DNA of 64,000 bases, taken from the NCBI GenBank assembly GCA_018896025.1, contig JAHIND010000035.1, positions 186,001 to 250,000 of the forward strand, read 5' to 3'. The notes under the pieces are model-generated. The model ran no database searches. It had not been told where the DNA came from and saw only the letters and a list, made by a program, of their open reading frames with translations. This document shows, in pieces, positions 37,184 to 45,977 of the stretch. Source of the DNA: Pseudomonadota bacterium. Its GTDB lineage: Bacteria; Desulfobacterota; Desulfarculia; Desulfarculales; Desulfarculaceae. A program made the position numbers and the translations under genes. Every line of letters starts with the position of its first letter. Position 1 is the stretch's first letter.

Positions 37184-38569
37184 ATGACCGGCAATGCTTT
37201 GCAACGCGCCGCCCTCACCCTGGCGGTGATCAGCTCCTTCGTAACCCCGGTGATGGCCTCGGCGGTGAACCTGGCCCTGCCCGACATGGGCCTGCGCTTC
37301 GCCCTGGACGCGGTGACCCTCTCCTGGGTGCAGACCTCTTACATTCTGTCCACGGCGGTGTGCGTGGTGCCCGCCGGGCGCCTGGGCGACATCCTGGGCC
37401 GCAAGCGGATATTCATTTGGGGCATGTCCACCTTCGGCCTGGCTTCTCTGCTGGCCTGCCTGGCCCCCTCCATCCTGGTGGTGCTGGTGGCCCGAGTGAC
37501 CCAGGGCATGGGCAGCGCCATGGTCTTCGCCACGGGCATGGCCATCCTCTCCGAGGCCTACCCCCCCGGCCAGCGGGGCCGGGCCCTGGGCATCAACGTG
37601 GCGGCCATATACATCGGCCTGTCCCTGGGCCCCCTGCTGGGCGGCGTCCTGACCCACTACCTCACCTGGCGCAGCGTCTTCGCCCTGGTGGTGCCCCCCA
37701 GCGCCCTGGCGGTGTGGGTGGCGGTTTACAAGCTGGATGCCGAATGGGCCGAGGCCAAGGGCGAGCACTTCGACTTAATGGGGTCGGTCTTCTACGCCCT
37801 GGCCCTGGTGGGCCTCATCCTGGGCCTTACCCGCATGCCCACCTGGACCGGCGGGGCTTTCGCCCTGGCGGGCGCAATGTTCTTGTGGCTTTTCATGCGC
37901 TGGGAGGGCAAGAGCCCGGCCCCGGTGTTCCCGGTGCACCTAATAAGGACCAACCGGCCCTTCGCCTTTTCCAGCCTGGCCGCGCTGATCAACTACGCGG
38001 CCATCTTCGCGGTGACTTTTTTGCTGAGCCTGTACTTGCAGCGGGTCAAGGGCTTCAGCGCCTCCATGGCCGGGCTCATCCTGGTGGCTCAGCCGGTGAT
38101 GCAGGCCATCCTCTCGCCCCTGGCCGGGCGCATCTCCGACAGGGTGCAGCCGCGCCTGGTGGCCTCGTTGGGCATGGGCCTCACCGCCCTGGGCCTGGCC
38201 GGGCTGGCCCTGCTGGACGCCCACAGCTCGATCCTCTACGTCGTCGCCTGCCTGATGCTCAACGGCATCGGCTTCGGGGTGTTCTCCTCGCCCAACATGA
38301 ACGCCATCATGTCCTCGGTGGCCCCGCGCTACTACGGCATCGCCTCGGGCACCGTGGCCGCCATGCGCATGATGGGCCAGATGGTCTCCATGGGCATCGC
38401 CGCCTCCATGCTGGCCATCTTCGTGGGCCAGGTGCGCATAAGCCCCGTTGTTTTCCCGTCCCTGCTGAACAGCCTCAAGGCCACCTTCATCATCTGCTGC
38501 CTGTTGTGCGTGGTGGGGATATTCGCCTCGTTAAGTAGAGGCGAGCTTCCTAAGGGTGTGGAGAAATAA
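37184..38569 (+). CDS. MFS transporter, drug:H+ antiporter-2 (DHA2) type
   Basis: A 461-residue integral membrane protein with about 14 hydrophobic segments. Motif A is degenerate as PAGRLGDILGRKRIF near residues 63-77. Motif C-like GLSLGPLLGGVLTHY is near 145. These features fit the EmrB/QacA family, which exports drugs or metabolites with proton exchange. The ribosome binding site is poor. No regulator is adjacent. The substrate is not predictable. Confidence 0.9.
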   Translation: MTGNALQRAALTLAVISSFVTPVMASAVNLALPDMGLRFALDAVTLSWVQTSYILSTAVCVVPAGRLGDILGRKRIFIWGMSTFGLASLLACLAPSILVVLVARVTQGMGSAMVFATGMAILSEAYPPGQRGRALGINVAAIYIGLSLGPLLGGVLTHYLTWRSVFALVVPPSALAVWVAVYKLDAEWAEAKGEHFDLMGSVFYALALVGLILGLTRMPTWTGGAFALAGAMFLWLFMRWEGKSPAPVFPVHLIRTNRPFAFSSLAALINYAAIFAVTFLLSLYLQRVKGFSASMAGLILVAQPVMQAILSPLAGRISDRVQPRLVASLGMGLTALGLAGLALLDAHSSILYVVACLMLNGIGFGVFSSPNMNAIMSSVAPRYYGIASGTVAAMRMMGQMVSMGIAASMLAIFVGQVRISPVVFPSLLNSLKATFIICCLLCVVGIFASLSRGELPKGVEK

Positions 38570-38605
38570 AGGGCGGCTGCGGCGTACCAGCGACCTTGCC
38601 TTAGG

Positions 38606-39013
38606 CTAGAGTTCCGGCGGCTTCTCGCGTTTGCCCTGCTTTTTCTTCTTGCGCCTGGCCACCCAGTCGTCGAAATCCACCACCTTCATGCTGCGCTGAC
38701 AGCCGGTGAACACCTGCTCCACCAGGGCCAGGGCCCCTTGCAAGGACTCCAGGTTGCCCAGCACCAGCCCCCCCGCCCCGGCCCGCCGGGCCCGGGAGAC
38801 CCGCCACCAGCGCATTCCCAGGGCCAAGGCCAGCCCCAGGAGCAGCCCCCCGGCCAAACCCCACAGCCATCCCTGGCTCTCCTGGTAAGACAGACAGGTG
38901 CCGGAGGCCAAAAAAGGCCCCTGGCCCGGCGGCCGGGATGCCACCTTGCCCAGGCAGGCGGGCGTCAGCACCAAACCCGCCAGTAAAAACCAAACCACAA
39001 CCACTTGTCGCAC
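38606..39013 (-). CDS. Small membrane-anchored protein of unknown function
   Basis: A 135-residue protein. An N-terminal hydrophobic segment (VVVVWFLLAGLVLTPAC) looks like a signal peptide. A second hydrophobic segment (about 45-68, WLWGLAGGLLLGLALALGM) is a transmembrane helix. A cytoplasmic-type tail ends in very basic RRKKKKQGKREK. GTG at 39013 has a run of G six bases upstream; the frame extends to 39055. An overlapping frame (38601-39059) is similar in length but lacks this organisation. I do not recognise the family. Confidence 0.55.
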   Translation of the reverse strand: MRQVVVVWFLLAGLVLTPACLGKVASRPPGQGPFLASGTCLSYQESQGWLWGLAGGLLLGLALALGMRWWRVSRARRAGAGGLVLGNLESLQGALALVEQVFTGCQRSMKVVDFDDWVARRKKKKQGKREKPPEL

Positions 39014-39059
39014 CGATGTCCCCCCCTGCCCCCGGCGTGGGCAGGCCACAAGCATGCAA

Positions 39060-39275
39060 AAGCGCCGCCGGATGGTGCCGACTAAAATGTTCTATTAAAT
39101 TCAGAGGCTTGATCCCCCCGGACCAAAAACGCCTGGAAGAAATATACCGAAAGGCTAGGACACGCTACCGTACCCCGGATATTCCACGAAGGTTGGGCGG
39201 CAATGAGCAACGAATCACCATTTATGAGTCCCCTATAAAAAAGCAAGCATTATCGGAATACGGGTTGTATCCAGA
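39060..39275 (+). other. AT-richer gene-free region with a possible gene relic
   Basis: A stretch clearly less GC-rich than its surroundings. A plus-strand frame through it encodes a segment with coding-like composition (IPPDQKRLEEIYRKARTRY, then DIPRRLGGNEQRITIYE), but no start codon with a ribosome binding site is visible. The frame then runs into repeat copy D. It may be a remnant of a gene cut by the repeat, or chance. Confidence 0.3.
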
Positions 39276-39397
39276 CCGGCACAGCCAGGTGTTCGTGGGC
39301 AAGGCGTCCGGCGAGCGCAGACCGCAGGCGTATATGCTAATACGCCGAGGTCTAAGCGATGCCGGCAACACAGCCCACGGGCAGCTGGCGAAGCCGG
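39276..39397 (+). repeat. Structured repeat element, copy D
   Basis: The clearest full copy. Five or six nested stems can be read from outside inward: CCGGC/GCCGG, GCCAG/CTGGC, GTGGGC/GCCCAC, CCGGC/GCCGG, AGACC/GGTCT and apical GGCGTAT/ATACGCC. It lies downstream of the minus-strand glcDF-like gene, 65 bases from its stop and beyond that gene's terminator. Confidence 0.9.
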
Positions 39398-39408
39398 GGG
39401 AATAATAA

Positions 39409-39440
39409 GGGGCCGCCGGTGACATACACCGGACGGCCCC
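39409..39440 (-). terminator. Terminator of the glcDF-like gene
   Basis: An imperfect stem of about 13 bp, GGGGCCGCCGGTG (39409-39421) with CACCGGACGGCCCC (39427-39440), is followed on the minus strand by TTATTATT. It lies between the gene and repeat copy D. Confidence 0.75.
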
Positions 39441-39462
39441 AGGCAAGGGCTGTTTCAGGAAG

Positions 39463-42051
39463 CTACTTGGCCAGGCGCGAGGCCACCAGCTCGGTGATGT
39501 CCAGGACCTTGACCTTGCCCAGCTTCTCTTTGCGGGCCCTGGCCGCGGCCTGGTTCAGGGAGTTCTTGCAGGAGGGGCAGGCGCTGACCACGGTGTCCGC
39601 TCCCTGGGCGATGGCCGCCTTGATGCGCTCGAAGGCGATGTCCCCGCCCAGCTCGTTGGCAAAGGCCTTGACCCCGCCGCCGCCGCCGCAGCACTTGGCC
39701 AGGGTGCGGTTCTGGGGGAACTCCAGAAGCTCCACCCCGGGCAGGGCCTTGATCACCTCTCGCGGCGGCTCGTACACCCCCAGGTGGCGGCCCAGGTCGC
39801 AGGGGTCGTGGTAGATGGCCTTCACGGGCTTGCCGTCGGAATCGAAGCTCAGCTTGCCCTGGTTGATGAGCCTCTCCAGCAGGAACACCACGTGCTCGGG
39901 CTTGTACCCGTCGCCGTGGCCGTGCTTGGGATAGACGTCCTCGAAGGTCTTATAGCAACCCGCGCAGGTGGTGAGCAGGGTGCTGACCCCCTGTTCCTTG
40001 AAGATCTTGTCGTTGGCCGCGGCCACGGTGTGGAAGGTGTCCATGTCCCCCACCAGGTAGGCCAGGTAGCCGCAGCAGTTTTCCTCTTTGCCCAGGGTGG
40101 TGAAGTCGATGCCCGCCGCGTCCAGGATTTTCATCACCGCGGGGATGATCTTCACGTCCTGGTAGGAGGCCACGCAGCCCAGGTGCAGCATGGTGTCCGC
40201 CCCCGGCTTGGCCTCGTAACCCACGGGATAGGAGTCGGTGCGGGTGTCCCGGGGCATGCTGAAGGGGTTGCCCGCCTCGACCATGTCGCTCATGAGCTTG
40301 ACGAATATCTCGGGCAGGAAGCCCTTTTCCACCAGGCGTTGCCGCGCGGCTTGCACCACGGCGGCCACGTTGATCTGGGCCGGGCAGGTGTACTTGCAGT
40401 TCAGGCAGAGCATGCACTTGTACAAGCGCTCGGCCATTTCCGCCGAGGGCTCCATGTGCCCGGACAACAGGCTGAAGGCCAGGGTGATGCGCCCCTTGGC
40501 GTTCATGGACTCCAGGTCGGTCTGGGCGTAGGTGGGGCAGCCCAGGCGGCAGAAGCCGCACTGAATGCAGGCCACGATCTCGTTGTCCACCTCGCCGAAG
40601 CTGGCCACGTCCAGGGAGCCGGTGCGCAGCGGCTCGAAGCCGCTGGTGTCGTACACGTCGTCGATGGAATCGCGCAAACCCATCTTGCCGGGGTTGAGGA
40701 TGCCCTTGGGGTCCATGGCGTCCTTGATGGTTTGCATCACCTCCATGCCGTTGGCCCCCAGCTCCCTGGCGATCACCGGCGACTTGGCCATGCCCAGGCC
40801 GTGCTCGGCGCTCATGGTGCCTTCCATGGAGGCGGTTAGCTCCACGAACTCCAGCACGATCTTTTTCACCGCGTCCCACTCGTCGGCCTTTTTCACGTCC
40901 ATGATAAAGGTGGCGTGCAGGTTGCCGTCGCCGATGTGGCCGAAGGTGGCGATGGGGAAGCCGTGCTTCTCGCCGATGGCCTGGATGCGCCGGATGGTCT
41001 CGGGGATCTTGGTCATGGGCACCCCGAAGTCTTCCATCAGGGGCACCAGGCGGTAGCCGGGCTTGAGACGGCTCATGGCCGGGACCAGGCGGTGGCGGGC
41101 CTCCCACAGGGGAGCCTTTTCCACCGGGTCGTCGGTCCACTTGGCGCTCAAGATGCTGTGCTTGGCCGCGATGGCGTCCACCTGCTTCACGTAGTCCTGA
41201 ACCGCCGCCTTGTGGCCGTCCAGCTCCAGCATGATCATGCAGCCCACACCCTCGTCCACCTTCAGGTCGATGGCCTTGGCCAAAACCGCGATGGATATGT
41301 TGTCCAAAATCTCGCAGGTGGCGATGGGCACGCCGGTGGTGAGCATCTCGGTGACCGCGTCACCGGCGGTCTGGATGTCCGGGAACTCCAGGCGGGCGCT
41401 GATGGCGTAGGCCGGGGCGGGCATAATCTTCATGGTGGCCTCGGTAACCACCCCCAGAGTGCCCTCCGAAGCGCAGAAGAGCTGGGACAGGTTGTAGCCG
41501 CTGGAGGTCTTGGGAGCCTTGGAGCCGGTGTCCAGGATGCGCCCGTCGGCCAGCACCACCTTCAGCGCCATGACGTAGTCCTTGGTGGTGCCGTACTTCA
41601 CCGCCCGGATGCCGCTGGCGTTGGTGTTGATCATGCCGCCGATGGTGGCGATGCCCGCGCTGCCCGGATCGGGCGGGAAGAAGAAGCCCTGCTCGGCCAC
41701 CGCCGCGTTGAGCGCCCCGCAGACCACGCCGCACTGCACCCTGGCGTAGTGGTCGGGCAGGTTGATCTCCAGGATCTTGTTCATGCGGATGAGGTTCAAC
41801 AGCACCCCGCCCTTGGGGGCCAGGGCCGCGCCGGTTACGCTGGTGCCGCCGCCACGGGCGATCACCGGCACATCGGCCTGGTGACAGGCGGCCAGAATCT
41901 CGCTTACCTGCTCAGTGGTCTCGGCGAATACCATCACCTGGGGCGGGGCCATGTGCACCGACATGTCCCGTGAGTAGGCCTGACAGTCGGCCTTGTTGGT
42001 GATTACGTTCTCCTGTCCCACGATCTCGGCAAGTCTTTGGTTGATCTCCAT
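39463..42051 (-). CDS. FAD-linked oxidase/Fe-S fusion (GlcD plus GlpC/GlcF type hydroxyacid dehydrogenase)
   Basis: An 862-residue fusion. Residues 1-460 form a GlcD/D-lactate dehydrogenase type flavoprotein with the PCMH FAD-binding fold (VIARGGGTSVTGAAL near 65, GGMINTNASGIRAVKYG near 137, FGHIGDGNLH near 375). A ferredoxin part (CIQCGFCRLGCP, CMLCLNCKYTCP) lies near 515-575. Two CCG domains follow (NCCGYLA near 687; KCCGGGGGV near 800; CPSC near 830). Such enzymes oxidise glycolate, D-lactate or related 2-hydroxyacids. It is downstream of the second QmoAB-HdrCB module and the lipoyl carrier, though a terminator hairpin separates it from them. The acceptor could be that module. AGGAGAG precedes the ATG. 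Confidence 0.88.
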   Translation of the reverse strand: MEINQRLAEIVGQENVITNKADCQAYSRDMSVHMAPPQVMVFAETTEQVSEILAACHQADVPVIARGGGTSVTGAALAPKGGVLLNLIRMNKILEINLPDHYARVQCGVVCGALNAAVAEQGFFFPPDPGSAGIATIGGMINTNASGIRAVKYGTTKDYVMALKVVLADGRILDTGSKAPKTSSGYNLSQLFCASEGTLGVVTEATMKIMPAPAYAISARLEFPDIQTAGDAVTEMLTTGVPIATCEILDNISIAVLAKAIDLKVDEGVGCMIMLELDGHKAAVQDYVKQVDAIAAKHSILSAKWTDDPVEKAPLWEARHRLVPAMSRLKPGYRLVPLMEDFGVPMTKIPETIRRIQAIGEKHGFPIATFGHIGDGNLHATFIMDVKKADEWDAVKKIVLEFVELTASMEGTMSAEHGLGMAKSPVIARELGANGMEVMQTIKDAMDPKGILNPGKMGLRDSIDDVYDTSGFEPLRTGSLDVASFGEVDNEIVACIQCGFCRLGCPTYAQTDLESMNAKGRITLAFSLLSGHMEPSAEMAERLYKCMLCLNCKYTCPAQINVAAVVQAARQRLVEKGFLPEIFVKLMSDMVEAGNPFSMPRDTRTDSYPVGYEAKPGADTMLHLGCVASYQDVKIIPAVMKILDAAGIDFTTLGKEENCCGYLAYLVGDMDTFHTVAAANDKIFKEQGVSTLLTTCAGCYKTFEDVYPKHGHGDGYKPEHVVFLLERLINQGKLSFDSDGKPVKAIYHDPCDLGRHLGVYEPPREVIKALPGVELLEFPQNRTLAKCCGGGGGVKAFANELGGDIAFERIKAAIAQGADTVVSACPSCKNSLNQAAARARKEKLGKVKVLDITELVASRLAK

Positions 42052-42077
42052 GATTCTCTCCTAATCCCCTCCCGCGC

Positions 42078-42116
42078 AAAAAACGGGCGGGGAGGGTGCA
42101 AACGCCCTCCCCGCCC
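42078..42116 (-). terminator. Terminator between the lipoyl-carrier gene and the glcDF-like gene
   Basis: A perfect 12-bp stem GGGCGGGGAGGG/CCCTCCCCGCCC (42085-42096 with 42105-42116) has an 8-nt loop. On the minus strand it is followed by GTTTTTT (42084-42078). It should strongly reduce read-through into the glcDF-like gene. Confidence 0.85.
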
Positions 42117-42210
42117 CTGGCAGTCTTGCTTTGGCTATAGGTGCGCGGCCAAAGGCCGCCGCCTCCCACAGCCAAGGGACAATATCGATATGGCCGCGCG
42201 GCGCGCACGC

Positions 42211-42639
42211 CTAGGCCTGGTCCTTTTCCACCTTTGCGATCTCGGCGGCCACCCACTCTTTGTAGGCTTCGCCCTTCATCAGCTTGGACAGATCGCCGGT
42301 CAGGTCGCTGGGGGTGATCTTGCAGATCCAGCCCTCGCCGTAGCAGTCGGAGTTGATCAGTTCGGGCTCGTCCTCCAACTCCTCGTTGCCCTCGGCCACC
42401 TCGCCGGAGACCACGGCGTAGACCCGGCCCACCCATTTGCCGCTCTCGATGGAGCCGAAGGGTTTGCCCTGGTTCACCTCGTCGCCCTCCTCGGGCACGT
42501 CCACGAAGGTGATCTCGCCGGCCATTTTCTGGGTGAGGTCGGTGGTGCCCATGATCACCACGCCGTCCTCCACCTTGGCCCAGTAATGGTTTTGGTCGTA
42601 GTAGAGATCGTCGGGAAAGTTATAGCCGCCTACTTCCAT
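42211..42639 (-). CDS. GcvH-like lipoyl carrier protein linked to an Hdr module
   Basis: A 142-residue protein of the glycine cleavage H fold. The lipoylation site is Lys68 in FGSIESGKWVGRVYAVVSGEV, which matches the GcvH pattern. No gcvT or gcvP is nearby. Instead it follows hdrB of the second Qmo/Hdr module. In sulfur oxidisers, GcvH-like lipoate-binding proteins (LbpA) are the partners of the sHdr complex, so a dithiol-carrier role is plausible here. An ordinary H protein cannot be excluded. The ATG at 42639 has GGAGG nine bases before it; an ATG at 42648 is too close to the same site. Confidence 0.82.
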   Translation of the reverse strand: MEVGGYNFPDDLYYDQNHYWAKVEDGVVIMGTTDLTQKMAGEITFVDVPEEGDEVNQGKPFGSIESGKWVGRVYAVVSGEVAEGNEELEDEPELINSDCYGEGWICKITPSDLTGDLSKLMKGEAYKEWVAAEIAKVEKDQA

Positions 42640-42748
42640 GGACGCCATCCTCCTCGCCAACCCCCGTGGGGGTGTATTCAAGTGCTCTAATCGCCGGAAA
42701 CCGGCAAAAGTTTTTTCTTATAGCATAGCCCCGGCCGCCGCTACCCGC
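42640..42748. other. Spacer between second hdrB and the lipoyl-carrier gene
   Basis: A 109-base gap with a small CCCCC/GGGGG hairpin near 42661-42672 and an AT-rich stretch GCTATAAGAAAAAAC on the minus strand near 42728-42714. A promoter here is possible, so co-transcription of the lipoyl-carrier gene with hdrB is not assured. Confidence 0.35.
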
Positions 42749-43624
42749 CTACTCCTTAAAGGCGGCCAGAAGCTCCTTGGGTTTGGCCCGGTTCAGCTTG
42801 AAGCCCAACTCGTCAGGCTCCAAACCCAGGCCCAGGCCCAGCACCTGGGTCAGGTAAACCACCGGCACCTTGAACTTGGTGTCCATGCGCTTGGCGATGG
42901 CCTTTTGCTGGCCCTCGTACATCACGTTGCAAAAGGGGCACACCAAGACCATGGCGGTCACCTCCCGGGCGTTCAGCTCGGCCAGCTTGGCCCCGGCCAG
43001 GGACCCGGCCAGGTCTTCGTCCGCCCCCAACACCCCACCCCCGCAGCAGTCCTTGAGGCGGGGGTAGTTGTCCACCTTGGCCCCGGTGGCCTCGATGAGC
43101 CGGCCCATGCTGGTGGGGGCCTCGGGGTCGTCCAGGCCGCCGATGATCTCGGCGGGCTTCAGGTAGTGGCAGCCGTAGTGGGGGGCAAAGGTGAACTCGC
43201 CGAGATCGCGGGTCATCTTGGCCTTGATGGCTTCCAGGCCCACTTCCTCCAGCAGATAGCGCACCAGGTGGGTCACCCGCACGCCGGGTGCGTATTCCAG
43301 GCCCAGAGGGGCCAGCTCCGCGTTGACCCGCGCCGCCTCTTCGGGGTGGTGGGCCAGGTGATGCTCCGCCTCGGCCAGGGTGCCCGCGCAGGCCGAGCAC
43401 AGGGCCACCAGGGGCAGGCCGTGGGCCCTAGCCTGGGCCAGGGCCCGGGCGGCGATGGTCAGGGCGTGGGCCTGGTCGGTGCCCTTGAGGGGGTAGCCGC
43501 AGCAGGCCAGGGCCTGGTCGTCCACCAGCTCCACCCCCAAGATTTCGCAGACCTTGCGGGCGCTCAGCTCGTAGTTGAGATTGCGCACCGGCACGGTGCA
43601 GCCCAAAAACAACAGCGCCTTCAT
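42749..43624 (-). CDS. hdrB: HdrB-like CCG-domain protein, second module
   Basis: A 291-residue HdrB paralogue with two CCG domains: Cys9, Cys41-Cys42 and CSAC near 76; then a Cys near 152, DCCGGG near 197 and CPFC near 230. The spacing matches the HdrB at the left end of the window. Its ATG overlaps the hdrC stop (ATGA), so translation is coupled. In Hdr complexes this subunit holds the disulfide-reducing site. Here a lipoyl disulfide on the neighbouring carrier is a natural candidate, as inference only. Confidence 0.87.
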   Translation of the reverse strand: MKALLFLGCTVPVRNLNYELSARKVCEILGVELVDDQALACCGYPLKGTDQAHALTIAARALAQARAHGLPLVALCSACAGTLAEAEHHLAHHPEEAARVNAELAPLGLEYAPGVRVTHLVRYLLEEVGLEAIKAKMTRDLGEFTFAPHYGCHYLKPAEIIGGLDDPEAPTSMGRLIEATGAKVDNYPRLKDCCGGGVLGADEDLAGSLAGAKLAELNAREVTAMVLVCPFCNVMYEGQQKAIAKRMDTKFKVPVVYLTQVLGLGLGLEPDELGFKLNRAKPKELLAAFKE

Positions 43625-44118
43625 CGCGGCTCCTCCCCGGCCTCGCCCTCAGCGGGCTTCAGGCCCAGGATGGCCTGAAAGTCGCCGGGGCGCTGCTCCA
43701 CCGGGGGCAGCCCCAGGTCGGCCCGCTTGTCGTTCTCGAAATCGGTGACCTCCAGCAGGCGGCCCTGCTTGGCCAACAGCTCGGCGGTTATCTTGGCCGA
43801 GGGCGGGGCATGGCCTTCGCGCGCGGCGATGTTCTTGATGGCGGTGAGCACCTCGGTGAAGCGCACCTGTTGGGGGCACACCTCGCCGCAGGTGTAGCAG
43901 GAGGAGCACAGCCAGATCAGCGGCGAGGAGAGCACCTCATCGCGCCGTCCCAGCAGGGTGAGGCGAATGAGGCGGCGGGGGTCGTAGTCCGGGCGGTTGG
44001 CCCCCACCGGGCAGCGGGCGCTACACGCGGCGCAGGCGAAGCAGGCGCGGATGCCCTCCCCGCCCGGCTCGGCGGCCACTTCGTGCTTGAAGCCGGGATC
44101 GCAGTCGTTGAGCCGCAT
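43621..44118 (-). CDS. hdrC: HdrC-like ferredoxin protein, second module
   Basis: A 165-residue protein with two 4Fe-4S motifs: Cys26, 29, 32, 36 and Cys71, 74, 77, 81. The second set has the same residue numbers as in the HdrC at 988-1590, supporting paralogy. The ATG at 44118 has GGAGGAATAAGC upstream and lies two bases after the preceding stop; the longer upstream frame overlaps the qmoB-like gene. It is predicted to pass electrons from the QmoAB-like subunits to HdrB. Confidence 0.87.
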   Translation of the reverse strand: MRLNDCDPGFKHEVAAEPGGEGIRACFACAACSARCPVGANRPDYDPRRLIRLTLLGRRDEVLSSPLIWLCSSCYTCGEVCPQQVRFTEVLTAIKNIAAREGHAPPSAKITAELLAKQGRLLEVTDFENDKRADLGLPPVEQRPGDFQAILGLKPAEGEAGEEPR

Positions 44119-44120
44119 GC

Positions 44121-45977
44121 TTATTCCTCCCCAGCCGCTTGGGCCATGGCCGCCACCTTTTGAGCCAGCTCCCTGGTCTGGTTGGCGGCCAGGGGCAGGA
44201 ACTCCATGGCCTCGGGCGGCAGGCCCAGGGCGGCCAGGTCGCCGCTCAGGGAGGTGATCTTGGCCATGGCCTTGTGGTTGCCGGTGACCGAGCGGCAGTT
44301 GCCCGGATGGCAGCCCGCCACCAGCACCCGCTTGGCCCCCAGCTCCAGGGACTTGAGCAACAGAAGCTGGCTCATGCGTGCGGCGCAGACCAGGGGATAA
44401 ATCACCAGCCCGGCGGGCCACTCATGGCCCTGGGCCGAGAGGGAGGCCACGGCGGGCATGCCCGAGGCGGCGCAGGCAAACAGCACCATCTTGGGCTCCG
44501 GAGCCAGGGCCAGGCCCCACTCCAGGCTGGAGAACATCTCCGGGTTGCCCCAGCCCGGCGGGGCGATGGCCTCGGCCGGGCACTCCGCCGCGCAGGCCCC
44601 GCAGGCCACACAGGCGGCGGGGGCGCACTGGATATGCTCTCCCGCGTAGCGGGGCGCGCCGTGGGGACAGGTGCGCACGCAGGTGAGGCAGCTGGCGCAG
44701 AAGCTGTCGCGCACCACGGGCATGGGCACCACCTTGCCGGTGAGCACCTCGTGCATGGCCGCGGCGGCGGAGGCGGCCTCGGCCCGGCGGGCGTCGCCGG
44801 GCGCGGTGCCCCGGAGAGCGCCGGTTAGGTAGAGACCAGTGCGGCTGGTGCGCCCCCCGGCCAGGCGGGGGTTGTCCGGAACCAGCTCGTCCCAGGGCTT
44901 GATGAGCAGATCGTTGTCCAGCCAGGCGGGGCGGGGGGCCACGGCCTGCTGGGCCAAAACCAGAGCCGCCGGGGCCAGCTCCAGCTCCTCGCCCAAGAGG
45001 GGATCAAGCCAGGCCAGCTCGCGGCCACCGTCGCGCAGCGAGAGCTTGCCCGGTTCCACCCGAGCCATGAGCACCCCGGCCTCGCGGCAGTCGCGGAAGA
45101 GCTTCTCCCCGCCGGGCGCGGCCACCCGTGCCTCGCTGAACAGCAGGGTCACCTGCACCCGTGGCCGCCGGGCCAGAGCCAGGGCCGCCTCCAGGGCGGC
45201 GCTGAAGCTGTAGGAAGGCACCGGCTCGGCGGTCCCAGCCAACACGGCCACATGCAGCCAGCCGTCTTGCGGCCCCTCATAGTCCTCGGGGTTCAGCTCG
45301 CTCACCGGGCAGCACAGCGCCGGGTCCAGGCCGTCCACCTCGCAGCCCACGGCCAGCTCGCCGGGCGGGGCCAAAAAAACCGCCCCATAGGTCTGGGGCG
45401 CGTCGCCATTGGTGGAGAGCCAGACATTGAAGCCGCCCGCCCCGCCGATTAGGCGGGTCAGCTCACTATGAGGGACCAGCTCCACCTGGGCGGGAAGCTG
45501 GGCGGCCAAGAGGCTCACCGCCTCGGGGTCGTCGTCGGCACCGGCCTGAACAGCATCGTCGAAGGGCGTGGCCAGGGTGACCGGGTGGCCCAGGGCCGCC
45601 GCTTCCCAGGCCGCGGCCAGGGCGCCAAAACCCGCGCCCGCCACCAGCACGCTCTGGGCGGGCTGGGGGGCGTACACCGGGGGCAGGGTGCCCTTGGCCG
45701 CCCGCCCGGCGGCGCGCGACACCGCCACCGCCGCCCGGGCCAGGCGATGGGCCTGGGGCCCGCCGCCCACCTCGGCGGCCAGCTCCAGCCAGGCCACCGG
45801 CAATCCCACCAGACGCTGACGCAACTGCTTGGGGGCCTGCTCCAGGGAGGTGGTCACCACCGCCGCCTCCAGCAGGCCGCCCTGGTCCAGGGACATTCCG
45901 GCGGCCTTGGCCACCAGCGCCGGGTCCAGGTCAATGAGGCCCGGCGTAGCCACCCAAACCAAGCTGACCTTAGCCAT
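44121..45977 (-). CDS. QmoB-like protein with 4Fe-4S and MvhD domains, second module
   Basis: A 618-residue protein built like QmoB. An N-terminal part (about 105-410) resembles the HdrA flavin domain but its dinucleotide motif is altered (VAGAGFGAL, last Gly lost), and the CAGSRD...CC cysteine set of QmoB is missing, so FAD binding is doubtful. Two 4Fe-4S motifs follow (CASCLTCVRTCP and CVACGACAAECP, near 435-480). The C-terminal 130 residues are MvhD-like (LVCAARMS, GCHPGNCRS). It overlaps the qmoA-like gene by eight bases. Degeneration of one flavin site sets it apart from the first module. Confidence 0.82.
   Translation of the reverse strand: MAKVSLVWVATPGLIDLDPALVAKAAGMSLDQGGLLEAAVVTTSLEQAPKQLRQRLVGLPVAWLELAAEVGGGPQAHRLARAAVAVSRAAGRAAKGTLPPVYAPQPAQSVLVAGAGFGALAAAWEAAALGHPVTLATPFDDAVQAGADDDPEAVSLLAAQLPAQVELVPHSELTRLIGGAGGFNVWLSTNGDAPQTYGAVFLAPPGELAVGCEVDGLDPALCCPVSELNPEDYEGPQDGWLHVAVLAGTAEPVPSYSFSAALEAALALARRPRVQVTLLFSEARVAAPGGEKLFRDCREAGVLMARVEPGKLSLRDGGRELAWLDPLLGEELELAPAALVLAQQAVAPRPAWLDNDLLIKPWDELVPDNPRLAGGRTSRTGLYLTGALRGTAPGDARRAEAASAAAAMHEVLTGKVVPMPVVRDSFCASCLTCVRTCPHGAPRYAGEHIQCAPAACVACGACAAECPAEAIAPPGWGNPEMFSSLEWGLALAPEPKMVLFACAASGMPAVASLSAQGHEWPAGLVIYPLVCAARMSQLLLLKSLELGAKRVLVAGCHPGNCRSVTGNHKAMAKITSLSGDLAALGLPPEAMEFLPLAANQTRELAQKVAAMAQAAGEE

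Noticed and set aside
38601..39059. A 152-codon frame overlapping the small membrane-protein gene
   Set aside because: It lacks a recognisable signal peptide/helix arrangement and a good start; the alternative frame ending at 38606 has a hydrophobic N-terminus, a second helix and a basic tail.
42211..42639. Ordinary glycine cleavage H protein
   Set aside because: Not excluded, but no gcvT/gcvP nearby and the position after hdrB makes a plain metabolic H protein the less likely reading in this context.
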